A stretch of 64,000 nucleotides of DNA from positions 39,897-103,896 of the forward strand of contig MU858182.1 of the NCBI GenBank assembly GCA_033297075.1, given 5' to 3'. Below the pieces are notes generated by a model that was not told the DNA's origin, searched no databases, and worked only from the letters and a program-made list of their open reading frames with translations. Every line of letters begins with the position of its first letter. Position 1 is the first letter of the stretch. The position numbers and the translations under genes were made by a program. The DNA comes from Rhypophila decipiens (Eukaryota; Ascomycota; Sordariomycetes; Sordariales; Naviculisporaceae). This document shows positions 42,426 through 54,859 of the stretch, piece after piece.

Positions 42426-45228
42426 ATGGATCGTGACTCGCACAACCTCTTCCAGGTCTACCTGCGGCTGCGACCAGCCCAGAGTGGAGCTTCTACAACA
42501 TCCGGTGAACGCTTCTTGACCGTTGAAGAACCCGAAACCGACAACGCGCCGCCCAAGCACATCACCTTGAATCCACCCAACGACCGCCGCCGTGCGATTG
42601 AGAAATTCGCCTTCACACAAGTTTTCCAAGAGGATGCCAACCAGCTCGACGTCTTTCACTGCACCGGCGTCGCGAGTCTGGTCGAAGGTGTTCTTGGGCC
42701 GCACGGAGGAGATGGGACGGATGCGCTGGTCGCGACCCTGGGCGTCACGGGCTCAGGAAAGGTTGGTGTCGATTGGTGCGCGAGGAGGAGGAGGGACAGT
42801 TGACAGTGGCTGACCCTCGCAAAATATACAGACACATACAATCCTAGGTTCCAAGTCGCAACGTGGGCTTACCCAGCTCTCGCTCGATGTCATCTTTCGA
42901 TCCTTGGGACCCAATCTCCTGGATTGCAGTTCCAACCCGACACTAGAACACACCATCAGCGCGTCTGATGCGTCCGAGGCCACCATTTTCTCGGCAACCT
43001 CGTTTCTCGAGAACATCTTTGGCGACCTCTCCGCACCATCAAGGGCTAGCTCAAGGGCGGCAACCCCCATGCTCGTAGGACCACCCCAATCTTCTTCTTT
43101 TCAGTCTGATTTATGCGACCCCGGAGGATTTTCAATTTTTCTTGATCCAGTCAATCCCGTGTTCCAGACCGGGGAAACCAAACCAAGCAGGGCGAAGAGC
43201 ATTCGGGCTGTCAGCCGAGAAGACTCGGCGGCTCCGCCGTCTCCTCCATGTACCCCTTGGAGGAAAGACCAACGGTTCCGGAAGGGAGACCCAGTGGTTT
43301 TCCTTCCTCCAGCGCAGCAGACAAAGACTCCATCCCAAGGAACGAGTCCAGCAAAACACTATATGGCTTCTACTGCTTCCATCCGTCAAAAGGCACCCAC
43401 TAAACAACAGCAACAACCACAGGGCGAGTCCAATTTCGGCCATTCGCAAACTGCCTCCCGTCGACTCCACCGGCCATCTGCGTTCCCCCAACAGCCCGAT
43501 GTCAGCTCCTTGTCAGTTTCGTCGGACCCTTCGTGCGAATACGCAGTCGTGATTTCCATGTACGAGGTATACAACGACCGGATCTTCGATCTCCTCACGC
43601 CCCCGATCAAATCCGCTGCGACGAAAGAATACAGACGACGGCCTCTCCTATTCAAGTCGACCGAATCCTCGCCGGACCGAAAGCTGGTGGCTGGGCTCAG
43701 AAAGGTGGTATGCGGCAGCCTGAATCAGGCATTGATGGTATTGGAGGCCGGTCTGCATGAGCGGAGGGTAGCTGGAACAGGGAGCAACAGCGTCAGCTCG
43801 CGAAGCCATGGGTTCTTTTGCGTCGAGGTCAAGAAGCGGCAAAAAGGAAGCCGGCGGCAGGGCCTGGAGACACCATGGGGCGGGAGTGCTCTAACCATTG
43901 TTGATCTGGCAGGAAGCGAACGAGCACGCGACGCCAAAACCGCCGGGGCGACCTTGGCCGAGGCAGGAAAAATCAACGAGAGCTTGATGTATCTGGGTCA
44001 GTGTCTGCAAATGCAAAGCGACGCCGGAAACAAGGACAAGCCCAACCTCGTGCCATTTCGACAATGCAAACTCACCGAATTGTTGTTCTCCAACTGTTTC
44101 CCGTCAGCTTCGGCGTATGCCTCCGCTCGCCACCAAAACCCTCAAAAGGCAGTCATGATTGTCACCGCCGACCCACTGGGCGACTTTAACGCCACCTCAC
44201 AGATACTGCGGTACAGTGCGCTAGCCAGAGAGGTCACCGTGCCGCGAGTCCCCAGTTTGACACAGACGCTCCTCGCCAATGCTCCCCGACCAATCTCGCC
44301 ACCTGAGCAGCAGTTCTCTAGCCCCATTGGCTCACCAGCGCTCCATAACCGACCTTTTTTCTCTCCTGGCGCCACTGCAATCAGAGACCACAATGCCAAT
44401 TACAGCATCGCCATGTCCTCGCCCAACGTCGAACGAACATTCTCCACCCTCAGCGGCGGCAGTCATCCCGGATCCGATCTCAACCGATCAACAATGGAAG
44501 TCGCCGCCCTTGAAATTGCCCGGCTGTCCGAAGAAGTAGAGTATCTTCGCCAAGCCTTTGATTCAGAGCGTGCAGCGCGGTACGAGGCAGAATCGCATTT
44601 GTTGTCAATGGAAGATCGCATGATTGAGCTAGAGCAGGCTATTCGCGAGGATTGCACGAATGAGTTCGAGAGACGGTTGGAAATTGAGATGGCGAGGTGG
44701 AAAACCAACATGCAGCTTGAGATGGAAAGAGGGGAGGAGCATTGGGGAAGGAAGATTGAAGTTTTTGAGAGGGGGATGTTAGGGTCTGCTGCGAACAACA
44801 GCGGAAGTGAGGAAGTTGACGAAGAGGAGGAGAATAAAGAGAATGTGCTGATGGAGGATGTCTCGCAGGAGAATGAACGGCTGAGGAGGGATAATGACAT
44901 CCTGAGGCGTGAATTGGCGGGCATGAGCCCCACGAAAAGGGTCCCTTTGCAGGAGAGAGGACCCGAGTCTGGACCTGGGATGGTGGATTCCCGGACGGGT
45001 AGTCCTCGGCCGGGCAGGATTCATAAAACGGGATTGGCGATGACTACCGAGCCGAACTTGAGGAAACAGCTTGAGCAGTTGAGGGTTACTGGATCTGACG
45101 ATAATTTGAGGGCGTCGGCGAGGAATAGTGCTGCTTCGGCCAATGGGGGCAGTATAAGTCCCAAAAAGGTTCGCAAGTTGGTGACTAAGAGGTGGGATAA
45201 CGCATTGGACGAGGATGATTTGTTTTGA
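42426..45228 (+). CDS. kinesin-6-like motor protein
   Basis: Exons 42426..42761 and 42832..45228 give 910 residues. The intron falls inside the P-loop: exon 1 ends GVTGSGK and exon 2 starts THTILGSK (residues 106-113). Switch I is NSVSSRSHGFF, switch II is IVDLAGSERA, and LAEAGKINESLMYLGQCL follows, so the ATPase core is complete. A roughly 130-residue Ser/Pro-rich insertion separates the P-loop part from the EYAVVISMYEVYNDRIFDLL strand; long insertions of this kind mark kinesin-6 (Klp9/KIF20-type). After the neck come a coiled coil (about 690-770), an acidic stretch and a C-terminal DNALDEDDLF. Expected role: anaphase spindle midzone or cytokinesis. Confidence 0.85.
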
Positions 45229-46635
45229 GGTGAACAAGGCTGGGACCTGTGTTGAGTGATGCTGGTGGTGCGGGCCTCGAGATCCCAGCTGTCGGCTTTC
45301 TTTTCTCCTTCTGCTTCTTTTCTTTTGAAGATTGTATGCTTTTATGTTTGACGGAGACGCAGATTGATGTTCTTTTGTCTGTTTTAATTTTGTCACGATA
45401 GATACCACATTACCTTACTTTATTTTATTTTAGTTGATCTTTTCTATGTAGCTTCTTGTAATCTCAATCATTTATCACCGCCATCAATCTTCACGCCAGG
45501 CTCATTATTTTTTACTCTCGGCACATGGTTCCCTATCCAGAACTTCGCGCTCTAAAGTTACCACCAACCTCGAGTACCTTGGGTACGTCTCGAGATATCT
45601 GAGACTCACAGAGATGACTATCTCGACAATGCTTGACTTTATCTCCCAAAATTTCACATGCCTACCTCTTCTTCAACAACCTTTTCAGTAAGACAACTTG
45701 TTTGCGCACATTTTACACGTACTGATACTCGCTCGACTTAGTTTTCTCGCTAGCGAATCTCATTACCTACCATTCCTGTTTTGACGGCACTGACAGAACT
45801 ACCTACGTGAGACTTGAACTTGTATAAAGTTTCTGGTGCGCTGTCGAGAAAAGATCAATATGAAGAACTGGGCTTAATTTGACCTTGTCTGCTCCCAACA
45901 TCTCTAGTGCTCTCTCTGTCTTTTGCTTACCCGAAGTTTAAACATCCTTTTCGCAGAGGCTCTGGACGAGAGCTTAACGTTATGTTGTAGTTTCAACCCT
46001 TTTATCCACATTTTGGCGTCGAACTAACCCGTACAGCATTCCACGGTAAATGGTCAAATTAGTGTACCTGTTTGACAAGATTGCTAGCTAGGCCTGTTAC
46101 TGAGTTTATTAACGCATATATTTCATAAAAACAACGCATTTACTTATTTGTAAAGGGCCTATCTAATAAAATAATAAGGTCTTTCAAGTTGCGAGCAAGG
46201 GCCCTGAGCTGCCCATTGACCTGGAATCATTTCAGATTATTTCTATATTCTGGTAGGCATATAAGGATGTTCTGCTTTCGCTGGGGTCATTGGCCATGAG
46301 AACCTCGATGGTGCCGAGTGCCAGCAAAATGCAGCACAATATAATTTAGGTTCATGAAGTGTTCCACATATGTGTATTCCTACCCAAACCTTGTGATAGA
46401 ATTGTGATTGTAATAGGCTTCAGGTATTTGTTCTGAAAGCAGAATTTTGACATCTTTTTCCGAGATCAATATTCTTTTCTAATTTCTATATAAGCTGTTT
46501 AGAACCTTTGCACCCCTTTTCACTCCGATATCACATTTTGATCCAATCATCTGCACTTCATTCCAACGACTACCAGCCATACCATAACAGTTCCAAACAA
46601 CACTCCTCCTCTTCACTTGGCAGACATCTACCAAA
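45229..46635. other. A/T-rich intergenic region
   Basis: No open frames of note; A/T content rises between 45.3 and 46.5 kb. May be decayed repeat DNA. Confidence 0.5.
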
Positions 46636-48327
46636 ATGGGTCTCCAGCAGCCAGTTCGCCGATCCACGTCACCCACGCGCCAGAATCTCGGCCCAAAATA
46701 CATCGAGGACGTCAAGGAATTCCTCGACTCGGAATACAGGGACCAGGTCACAGACTTTCGGAACCGCCCAAAGGCGAGAGCTCTCCCACCACCCTGGTCT
46801 CCCGTCTGTCCAGTTCAAGGGGCAGATGGTGTCAAGGACAAGAGGCCATGGCTCGACTGGGAAGCCGCCAGAGAATGCCTCCAGTACGTCGACGCCGTGC
46901 TTCGTGGGCACAAGACAGACACCACGTGGCGGCTTGCTCCGTTCGTGGTGAATATGCTAGCGGTCTAGAAGAATCTGCTCAACCTAGCGCTAGATGTCGC
47001 TGCTGGGAGGGAGGAGCTGTCACAGTTGACGTTGAGGGAGTTGCGCACGATGCTCACCCAGTGTGACGAATCCACTAGTCTAGAACCCTACCACTAGGCC
47101 ATGGAACCCTCCGCAAAAGGATGTCGAATTTCAAGTCGAACGCCGACTTGAAATCAAGGGTTATATGCACATCGTGACACCCAGCTACATGGCAACTACA
47201 GCATGCGAAGACTTCAATTCACGCACCCCCTAGTGATGACCCGCGTCTACCAGCTGAGGCGTCACCAGCTCACCAGGCGATATGGTGATATCGCCAAGGT
47301 GGTTTGCAAACTAATGCATATCGATGTGGGACGCGATGCGCCCGAATGCGAACCGGCCTATTTCACAAACATCAAGATGTGGGAGGCGACCTAGAAGAGG
47401 CTGCACAAGGAGGTTACGGGCCAACCTCTAGATCCAGAAGAAGAAAAGAAAAACACCGACCAGGATGATATTGACCGGATTACATGGCACAGTAACTATA
47501 CTGTCATGGAATTGGACGTCGTTGAGCAAGCGATTAACGACATACGCCCCACCGAAAATTGGCGTGAGGCCCCCGCCGAGCCTCTGCCAACGCTAATTAC
47601 CATGGAAACACGTCTCGAGCCCGTCTTGGAGCTGGTCGTGAACCAGCAATGGTATTTACTTCGAGATTGGTTAGACCGCGACGGTCGAGATCTACCGTTC
47701 TATTTCGACCACACCTCGTCCAAGGGATGTATCCCAGCACTCTAGCAGATCATCGAGGCTGTGGTGGACACATACTTTACCAGAAACGATTCAAGTCCGG
47801 AAAGACACGACCTGTGGGAGCCGAAACAGAAGGCCCAATCTCGCATCGAATCTTTCAGAAGCACGTTGGACAAGCTCGAGCCGAATTCTGAAAAGGGCAA
47901 GTTACTGAAGGCATTGTTTTGGCAATCAGAGAGGGAAAGCATTGGCGTACCTTCAGTGGTGTTCCGTTCCACTATATGAGAATGCGGAAAGAAGCCGGCG
48001 ATGAAGTCGTTGGGGGTTTGCTGGGCGAGTTTTGGAAGTCCGGTATGCTCAAAGCATGGACCATGTACCGCGTGCCCCGAGGCCTTACTCCTAGTCGATT
48101 TTCCAAATCCCCAACAGCTGCTGCTGCTTGGATGTTGCTTTTGGATGACGAGAGAGGGAGGGTTACTTGAGGCAGATGATGAGGCTGGCTGGTTTTGGTT
48201 GAGGAATCGGAGTTTGGTAGAAAGATTTGTGTTTGAAAAGAACGTCACACGAAAAACTTTGGTTCTCGTTAGGGCTTACCCTAGTTCTCTTTGGGTTCTA
48301 TTCATGTTGAGAACTTTATTCGGGTAG
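46636..48327 (+). pseudogene. decayed gene with six in-frame stops, same frame throughout
   Basis: One reading frame from the ATG at 46636 (MGLQQPVRRSTSPTRQN) to 48327 is broken only by TAG at 46966, 47095, 47392 and 47743 and TGA at 47149 and 47977. That is far fewer stops than chance over 560 codons, and every gap reads like protein (for example WYLLRDWLDRDGRDLPFYF and RIESFRSTLDKLEPNSEKG). All TAG can come from CAG and both TGA from CGA by single C-to-T changes, as in RIP. From about 47920 on, a second frame (HWRTFSGVPFHYMRMRKEAG) also looks coding, so one frameshift may be present too. Family not recognised. Introns cannot remove all six stops. Confidence 0.6.
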
Positions 48328-48641
48328 ATTGCGACTCTTTCCCCACACAGCAGCACCAGGCCTTCTTCGGTGAGAGGAATACTGAGGTAGCACATTAGAA
48401 TACGATACCACCACTAGAATACGATGTGTCCTGTACCTAGTATATATCATGCAATATATACCAACAAAAGCGTGATAATAGACATGCGAAATACCGATTC
48501 GAAACCACATCCAGTCCAACCCAACTAGTTTGTATCTTCTAACAGTCTGCCCTTCCATTGTTGGACAGTTCCGTGGTCACACCCGGGCTCCCGGAGTAAT
48601 GACCCGGCGTATAAATGCACAACCCAACCCACACAATTTCT
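48328..48641. other. convergent intergenic
   Basis: Short A/T-rich spacer between the decayed gene and the monooxygenase 3' end. Confidence 0.5.
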
Positions 48642-50168
48642 TCAGTAATCCCACCCGAGCGTCTCATTCTCAAACTCCAATTTCATAGCCCTTCTGCTCA
48701 ACAATGGACTCCCTGAAGCAATTTTCTTGTAGTTGTGGGCATCCATGCATGCCCTTCGCGAGGCTAGAACGGCTGGCCGGGCTCTTTCGGCGACGATGTG
48801 TTCATACATTTCGAGTAAACACAATTTTCCTTCTCGATTCGCTTTCAAAATCGCCAGTTCACTTTGTTGGCCTGCATTCAACTCTGGGTCGGAAAAGTAC
48901 GTTTTTGCAAAGTCAAGGACGTCCAAGATGGCGTGGTTTGCCCCCTCGCCTCGGTCTATTTTCGCCATGTTAGTGATCATTTGGCGGAATGATGGAGTAC
49001 CGTAAATGTTACTTACACATTGCCATAGGATGAAACGCGTCTCCCATCAATGTGACGTTCGAGGCCTTAATGCGGCTTGTCGACACAAGCGGTGGAGGCC
49101 AATCATGCAGATCGACGGGCTTGACCTCGGTCCCAGGTGGGATATCGAGGGCCAGAGAACGGAAAGGCTCTGCCCAAGTTTGCGCAAACCTTTGAATGAG
49201 GCCTAGTCTCTCTTCATTTGTGGACAGGCAATTAATGATAGCCTCAGTGCCAAAGAAGCCTGAACGGAGAGGCCAGGAGACGACAATCTGGCAAGTGTAT
49301 TTCCCGTCCTGATTTGCATTGCTCCCTGGGGCATCGAGCACTTACATGATGGCCAATATTAGTCAACCGGCCATCCATCTAGAAATTTCAAGACTGTAAA
49401 GAAATACCAGAACTTACTGCTAAAGTAGACATAGGTATCATTCTCCGAAGCCGTCCCCTGAAAGAAGAACGGATCGAGCTCTCTCAAAGGTCGTATCCTT
49501 TCCGCTGTGTAATACTCAGCCTTGACACCCAAGACACCAACCGGAATATTGTGCATATCCTGCCCCAACCCAGGAAACAAATCCCTTCGAACGCGCGACC
49601 GGCTGCCATCACATCCAACCAACAAGGTGCCAGAGCAAGACGTCCCGTCCTCAAACAAGACTGTCACTCCCTCGACTTCCTCGCCGGCCTCATAACCTTT
49701 GTACGCCCTCCCCCAGTGAATATCTTTGTCAACACCATCAGCCAAAAGCCGCCGAAACTTCTCCCTAGTAACCCGAACACGCTGCGACGCCGGAGCTGGC
49801 GGACTCTGTCCTCTCAATTCCCCCGTAGTGAGGTCATAAAACGGAAAGGTCGAAATCTTGCCCTTCTCCACAGCTTCGCGATCAACATACGTCTCGGGTA
49901 ATCGCTCCACCAGCTCATCAGGCAGGAGCGCTCTCAAAGCAGGAAGAGACCAATGCAGCGTCAGTCCCCAGCCTCCGCCGCGGGTGTTGAAATCTGTGTC
50001 GCGTTCAAAGACTGAGAAAGAGATACCGGATTTGCGGAGATACTGCGCCAGGAGGAGGCCGCTTATGCCCGCGCCGATTATGAGGATATGAGGGCTTTTG
50101 TGGTGGTTGTTACCAAGACCGTTTTGGTTCGCTGGTGTGATATCGTCTTGCTTGGATGGGGTGTCCAT
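48642..50168 (-). CDS. FAD-dependent monooxygenase (aromatic hydroxylase type)
   Basis: Exons 50168..49418, 49340..49017 and 48955..48642 give 462 residues. The FAD Rossmann motif GAGISG lies at residues 32-37 with the acidic partner in FERD; the second FAD motif is LLVGCDGSRSRVRRDL, and LMGDAFHPMAMYRGEGANHAILD (created across the second splice) is the GD motif of class A flavin monooxygenases. Introns carry standard donors, and the last has CACTAAC. Such enzymes hydroxylate or epoxidise aromatic and polyketide substrates with NAD(P)H and oxygen. No neighbouring biosynthetic genes; substrate unknown. No N-terminal targeting signal is obvious. Confidence 0.88.
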
Positions 50169-50982
50169 CTTGTCGTTCGGAATTTGGGGTAACGGACTCT
50201 AGCCGGGATTGAAAGCTGGCAAAGAAGTGTCTGCTTCTCGGTGACAAGTTGAACAGAGATTTCTTTCATCACAGTCAGCACCATCAAAAGGATCAAGCTA
50301 ACATCTGCATGCAGACCCAAGCATGTCACCTTGTCTGACTGAAGTCACGTGATCACACTTGGAGGCGAGAAAATAAAGGGGGAATGTTTATTCAAATCGG
50401 TTCGCAGGGCAACGGCGAGGATAGGCGAAAATATAGAGTATGTAGAAGGAGATGGATGGGGGATGAACGAAAGAAGGAGATTGGTTAATGCGTGTATGAT
50501 GAAGAAGTTTGTCATTCATAGTGAATAGCAGAAATGCACGACTTGAAACGGTACAACCATACTACGATAGATTGTCTCAGAGAGTGACGCCAATGCATCA
50601 AAGGACAAGATGCTTCCGGATGGCGTCTCAATGGCACAATAAAGTATGAGTATTGACTTTGCTGATGTGAAATTCCCATCGTTTCGCGCTCGAGTTATTG
50701 GAAGTACACTGTTTACCGTACCTAGGAATGACCGGATTAGTGCACTTGCGTGATACCATTCATCTCATTCCTTGACAGGCGTTGTTCCGTGGCATAACAA
50801 GAAGCAAGAATATCTAGATATTGTACATGAAAAGAGGCAACATACATCTGGAAAAAGAGACGGAGAGAAGAAACTACCTTACCACGGCTCTGGATTGAGT
50901 GGCAACTTCCTCTCTAACCTATCCAGTGAGAGCGTCTGGCTCTAGCCTTCCCGTAGAAGGAGAAAAGTACTGTCCATCTCCG
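50169..50982. other. intergenic, no supported gene
   Basis: Promoter of the monooxygenase gene and 3' region of the next minus-strand gene. Confidence 0.5.
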
Positions 50983-51606
50983 TTATTCTTGATGGAGCTT
51001 CCCTGCGCGTCGTTCCATTCCGATGACATGGCTGTGCGCCCACGCCATAATGGTTACCCATAGCTGTGCGAATCCCCACATCAGTAACAGTGTTAGACAA
51101 GCCCGAAATCTCGAATTCGCATCCGAAGTACTCAAGACGAAGCAGTTCGCGACCGTGAAGAAAACCAAGACCACGACGCTCAGTTGGAACAGCACCGCAG
51201 CACAAGCACCCTGTTGCGCGTGCACTGACGGATGGGAGTCGAAGAAGCCCCATCGATCGGAAATCCCCAAGACCTGCGACTGGATACGATATCCTTCTCG
51301 AGCAACCGCAATGTGCGCCGGGTTCAACCATTCCGGTGAATAATGTTTGATGTGACGGCCCTGCTCATCATAGCCGAAGAGTGTGTTGAAGGTCTTGAAC
51401 CATTCCCAGCGCGGCGCGATTATGTCTCGCCGATAACAAAGCAGCGCTGGCTTATAGAACAGGTAGATGGGAAAAAGGTAGAATCGGACGAGGAAGTAAA
51501 CAGCGAGGAGGACTCCCGCTTCGGCTAGGACACGCAAGAGCGAAGCTGGGCGACCAGGCCATGATGATGTCACGTTGGCCGGGGGCTTTTCTTCCGCGTG
51601 GCTCAT
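50983..51606 (-). CDS. three-helix membrane protein of unknown function
   Basis: 207 residues from the ATG at 51606 (MSHAEEKPPANVTSS); an upstream in-frame ATG at 51786 would add 60 residues of doubtful quality. Membrane segments are at about 28-52 (VLAEAGVLLAVYFLVRFYLFPIYLF), 130-153 (AVLFQLSVVVLVFFTVANCFVL) and 165-187 (LTLLLMWGFAQLWVTIMAW). The loop between the first two contains many charged and aromatic residues. It is divergent from the large membrane protein at 52821 about 1.2 kb away, and the two could be co-regulated. No family recognised. Confidence 0.55.
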   Translation of the reverse strand: MSHAEEKPPANVTSSWPGRPASLLRVLAEAGVLLAVYFLVRFYLFPIYLFYKPALLCYRRDIIAPRWEWFKTFNTLFGYDEQGRHIKHYSPEWLNPAHIAVAREGYRIQSQVLGISDRWGFFDSHPSVHAQQGACAAVLFQLSVVVLVFFTVANCFVLSTSDANSRFRACLTLLLMWGFAQLWVTIMAWAHSHVIGMERRAGKLHQE

Positions 51607-52820
51607 TGTTGTTCGTTGCACTTTCTTTTGTGAAAATATCGCGGATCTTTTGCCTTTTGTGGGATTACCGAAGGGCACCCTTATCGGATGCCAATCTCCA
51701 AAATGAATCGAGCCTGATGTTGGGACAACGAAGGTGTAATGGTGCTGCTGCGTATTGAAGGTTGGATTTTCTTGGTCTTGGGGCAACTGTGCTGCAGATC
51801 ATGGGCAATGAAAACTCAAGAAAGACATGAGCCGTTCAAATCTAGTCCGACCTTGGTTCTTGTCTTGCAAATGTGATGAGGCATGCCTGGGAAGATGAGA
51901 AGTGGCTGGCGAAAACTTTGTTCAAACAAAGTTTACAGACTGCAGGTTCCTGGTGAATCAGCCTTCATGTGAGAGAAATTGACCATGCGGTGGCTGGCAC
52001 TGGACTGTATTTAGAGTTTAGACATTTGGGTATAGACCATTTGGTAATTAAGCAGTGTTTTCCGATGCATTTCAAAAGGATCTCGAACTTGCCAGTAGTA
52101 GACCTACCTAGGTCTACTCACTTGGGCAAGTCATAACTAGCCAAGCCCAACTCATCCGGGACCTCTACTGTCTCAACCCACGAGACCCTATACGACGAAG
52201 CTTTTTGGGTGGTTCCAGGGTTGTCCTGATCAAAGACAAGCCCGGTACCCAGTTTTCCGTGCCTGGAACTGTAATGACCGTATTGGGGCAAATACGTTAT
52301 ACCGTCCCCTTGGCTAAAGTGGTACAATATCCGTAACCTGTGCTGTTCTCTTTTTTTTTTTGGCATTCCTTTCCGGAGTACGGATATCCGTTATCTGTAC
52401 GACGTATAATTATCAGCTCATATCCAATCATCTCTCTTGTTCCACACAACCGGGAAGCCGTTTGGCCCCCGACTTGTAAGCGCCAGGCACCGTGGCTGTG
52501 CTTAGTTGCATAAAGATCTAGTACAAATACAATAGAAGGATCCACAGAGCTGAACATTTCGTGATACCTCGACGTGATACGGGTGTTTCACATTGTATGC
52601 GTAGCGGCCAGGCAGGACAAATGATGCGTCTATAGTATTATAAAGCAATTGTCTCCCAGAATCGCACTCTTGGATTCTTGGACCCGGTTCTATGAAATAT
52701 GAAGTTTGCCGTGATGCCATTATTCTCACAAAACCTCCAATACATAACTTGAAGCTTATCAATACCTCATCCGCCAATGCCGAGATAACCCCATCGTCCA
52801 TACAGTAAAATATTCTGGCA
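51607..52820. other. divergent promoter region of two membrane-protein genes
   Basis: No supported gene. Contains short A and T runs near 52.35 kb. Confidence 0.5.
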
Positions 52821-54668
52821 ATGGCTATCGCATGGCAACCCGGAGTGATCCTCCGCGGAATCATCATCACCGTCTTCCCCCTAGCGCTCACCATATATTT
52901 CCTAGCGATATGGCGTCTTTTTCTCGTCCCCAAGACCGACAGCGCCAACAATCTTGATTTTGGCCAGCCTAGCGGAACCGCGGTCTACTACTCGTGGTTC
53001 GTCCTGGCATCTCTCGGATTGACAATCTTTCTTCATGGCCGAGAAGGCGTCGAAGATGGCATGCTCAGTCGGCCAAAATGGGCGGCTATTGGCAGCCCAA
53101 ATCACTTGAAAAGCCATACTCAGATTGACGGCTGGTTGCGTGCTTTGGGCAGGATGTTTGTTCCTGGACGCGGCGCTGCTTACTCGAACGGGGGCACATC
53201 GTTTACCTGGCTGCTGCTAGGTCTCGTTACTTTACTTGGATATATTGGACTCCCGCTCTCTGGCTTGACCATGGAGTTCGACACTGGATACTATGTTGAA
53301 AATGGAGCCCAGGTCAGCAATGATCAGCGACCCAGGATGGTTGGATTCCAAAAGGAGAATTGGAACGCTCGGTTCAAATCTGACAGCAGACTGCACGCCT
53401 TTACGAGTTGGAATGGGGCATCGAGGGTCTCACCACCACCTGGGGCTGGAGTGATATATACAGCCATGGAAGAGGACAGATCCAGCCTGGCCGGAAGTTT
53501 TGCAAAGCTTCCAAACAGTCTACCAAACAACACTGGGGTGTCTAGTCTGTTTCTGGCACCTCAAGCAGACAACAGCGACCCTGTTGATGGCAAGTCGTGG
53601 GGTCTCGCCCTGAGCTACCAGTGCTCAGTGATCACCAAGCTTTCCGACTTTACAATCCTAAGCCAACGCAACCCAGATGTAGAGCCCGGATCGGGGAAAG
53701 CGTATGGATATGACGTTCTTGGATCCAACGCCACCATCGAAGTGTATAACCAGACAATGCGCGACACAAAGGTGCACTTTGCGAACAATCTCCAAGCCGT
53801 GGCCGAAGTGGGCTACCACTGGCCGTACCGTCAAACGAAACAGTCGGGGAACATACAAGCGCCGTCAGAATGCTACAATCCCATCGACATTCCCGGCCCC
53901 GACGCGAAGACGATGCCGTATCCGGGGATGGACGACGAGCCTCAGATTCTCGAAATGATCCTCTGGCAGAACCTAACCGCGAGCGGTGTCAATCCCAATG
54001 TCGTACAGAGCCCTCCATCTCTCGACTTTACCTTGACCGACACCATCCCGGAGCTGCTGGGGGCTTACAAGACCTCTGACGAGGCACAAGTCCCCATGGC
54101 AGCCATCGGCGTGCGATGCACGTCTAACTCAGCAGTCGGCACAGCGCAGCTCGACGGAAGACGGGCAATGTTCAGCAATTTTGAGCACTCAGAGGACACA
54201 CCCAAGGCAGCTTCCAATATGCAATGCGCAGAACGGCTTTCCATCGGCGTGCCACATCTGCTCTTCGCCACGGCCGCCGAGAAGCGTGAAGATGCCGAGT
54301 GGCTTTCCTATTTTTATGGATCTGTCGGCAAGTTCAAGCAAGCCTATTCCCAGATTGATTACAATTTCATGGGGAATGCGGTTCCCTTGCAGTCTTCGTA
54401 TCTCCAGGCGGAGGAACTCCGTCGTTCGCTTATCAGGGCGTATGCGGTGTATTCCATGCAGCTGATGTACAATGCCGGAGCTGGGTACGTCGATTCCAAC
54501 GGGACATATCATGAGGTGAGCGAGTTTGTCAACGAGGAGGCGGTACGATACACACAGGACACGGTCTTGGTGCCAGGGATTGTGCCGTCTGCGGTGGTGA
54601 CTGTTTTCTTGTCATTGTGGGCGGTTGGGTCGTTTTGCTTTGGGGCGGTTTACGGGTTTAGAAGGTGA
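52821..54668 (+). CDS. large membrane protein with glycosylated external domain, unknown function
   Basis: A single exon of 615 residues. Membrane segments at about 8-32 (VILRGIIITVFPLALTIYFLAIW), 52-72 (AVYYSWFVLASLGLTIFLHG), 128-150 (FTWLLLGLVTLLGYIGLPLSGL) and 588-612 (GIVPSAVVTVFLSLWAVGSFCF) bracket a domain of about 430 residues with several N-glycosylation sequons (NNT, NAT, NQT, NLT, NGT) and paired cysteines, so it faces the lumen or exterior. The layout resembles a large uncharacterised Sordariomycete family of membrane proteins often found in many copies; this is recognition of layout only. No catalytic motif was identified. Confidence 0.65.
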   Translation: MAIAWQPGVILRGIIITVFPLALTIYFLAIWRLFLVPKTDSANNLDFGQPSGTAVYYSWFVLASLGLTIFLHGREGVEDGMLSRPKWAAIGSPNHLKSHTQIDGWLRALGRMFVPGRGAAYSNGGTSFTWLLLGLVTLLGYIGLPLSGLTMEFDTGYYVENGAQVSNDQRPRMVGFQKENWNARFKSDSRLHAFTSWNGASRVSPPPGAGVIYTAMEEDRSSLAGSFAKLPNSLPNNTGVSSLFLAPQADNSDPVDGKSWGLALSYQCSVITKLSDFTILSQRNPDVEPGSGKAYGYDVLGSNATIEVYNQTMRDTKVHFANNLQAVAEVGYHWPYRQTKQSGNIQAPSECYNPIDIPGPDAKTMPYPGMDDEPQILEMILWQNLTASGVNPNVVQSPPSLDFTLTDTIPELLGAYKTSDEAQVPMAAIGVRCTSNSAVGTAQLDGRRAMFSNFEHSEDTPKAASNMQCAERLSIGVPHLLFATAAEKREDAEWLSYFYGSVGKFKQAYSQIDYNFMGNAVPLQSSYLQAEELRRSLIRAYAVYSMQLMYNAGAGYVDSNGTYHEVSEFVNEEAVRYTQDTVLVPGIVPSAVVTVFLSLWAVGSFCFGAVYGFRR

Positions 54669-54859
54669 CGATATATGGATGGCACAGGTGGTTCATTTAC
54701 AAGATTGGAGCTGCGAAATTCCACCTAGAAGTCAGTAAGCATTTGATAGGATTTCATTCAGTTTCTAAAATAAACTTGGGATATCATAACCCCAAAAGAC
54801 TGTCACTGACTTTCCGCACTTTTTCCGTGTTTCAACTGGTGCAAACCGTTGTGGCTCCA

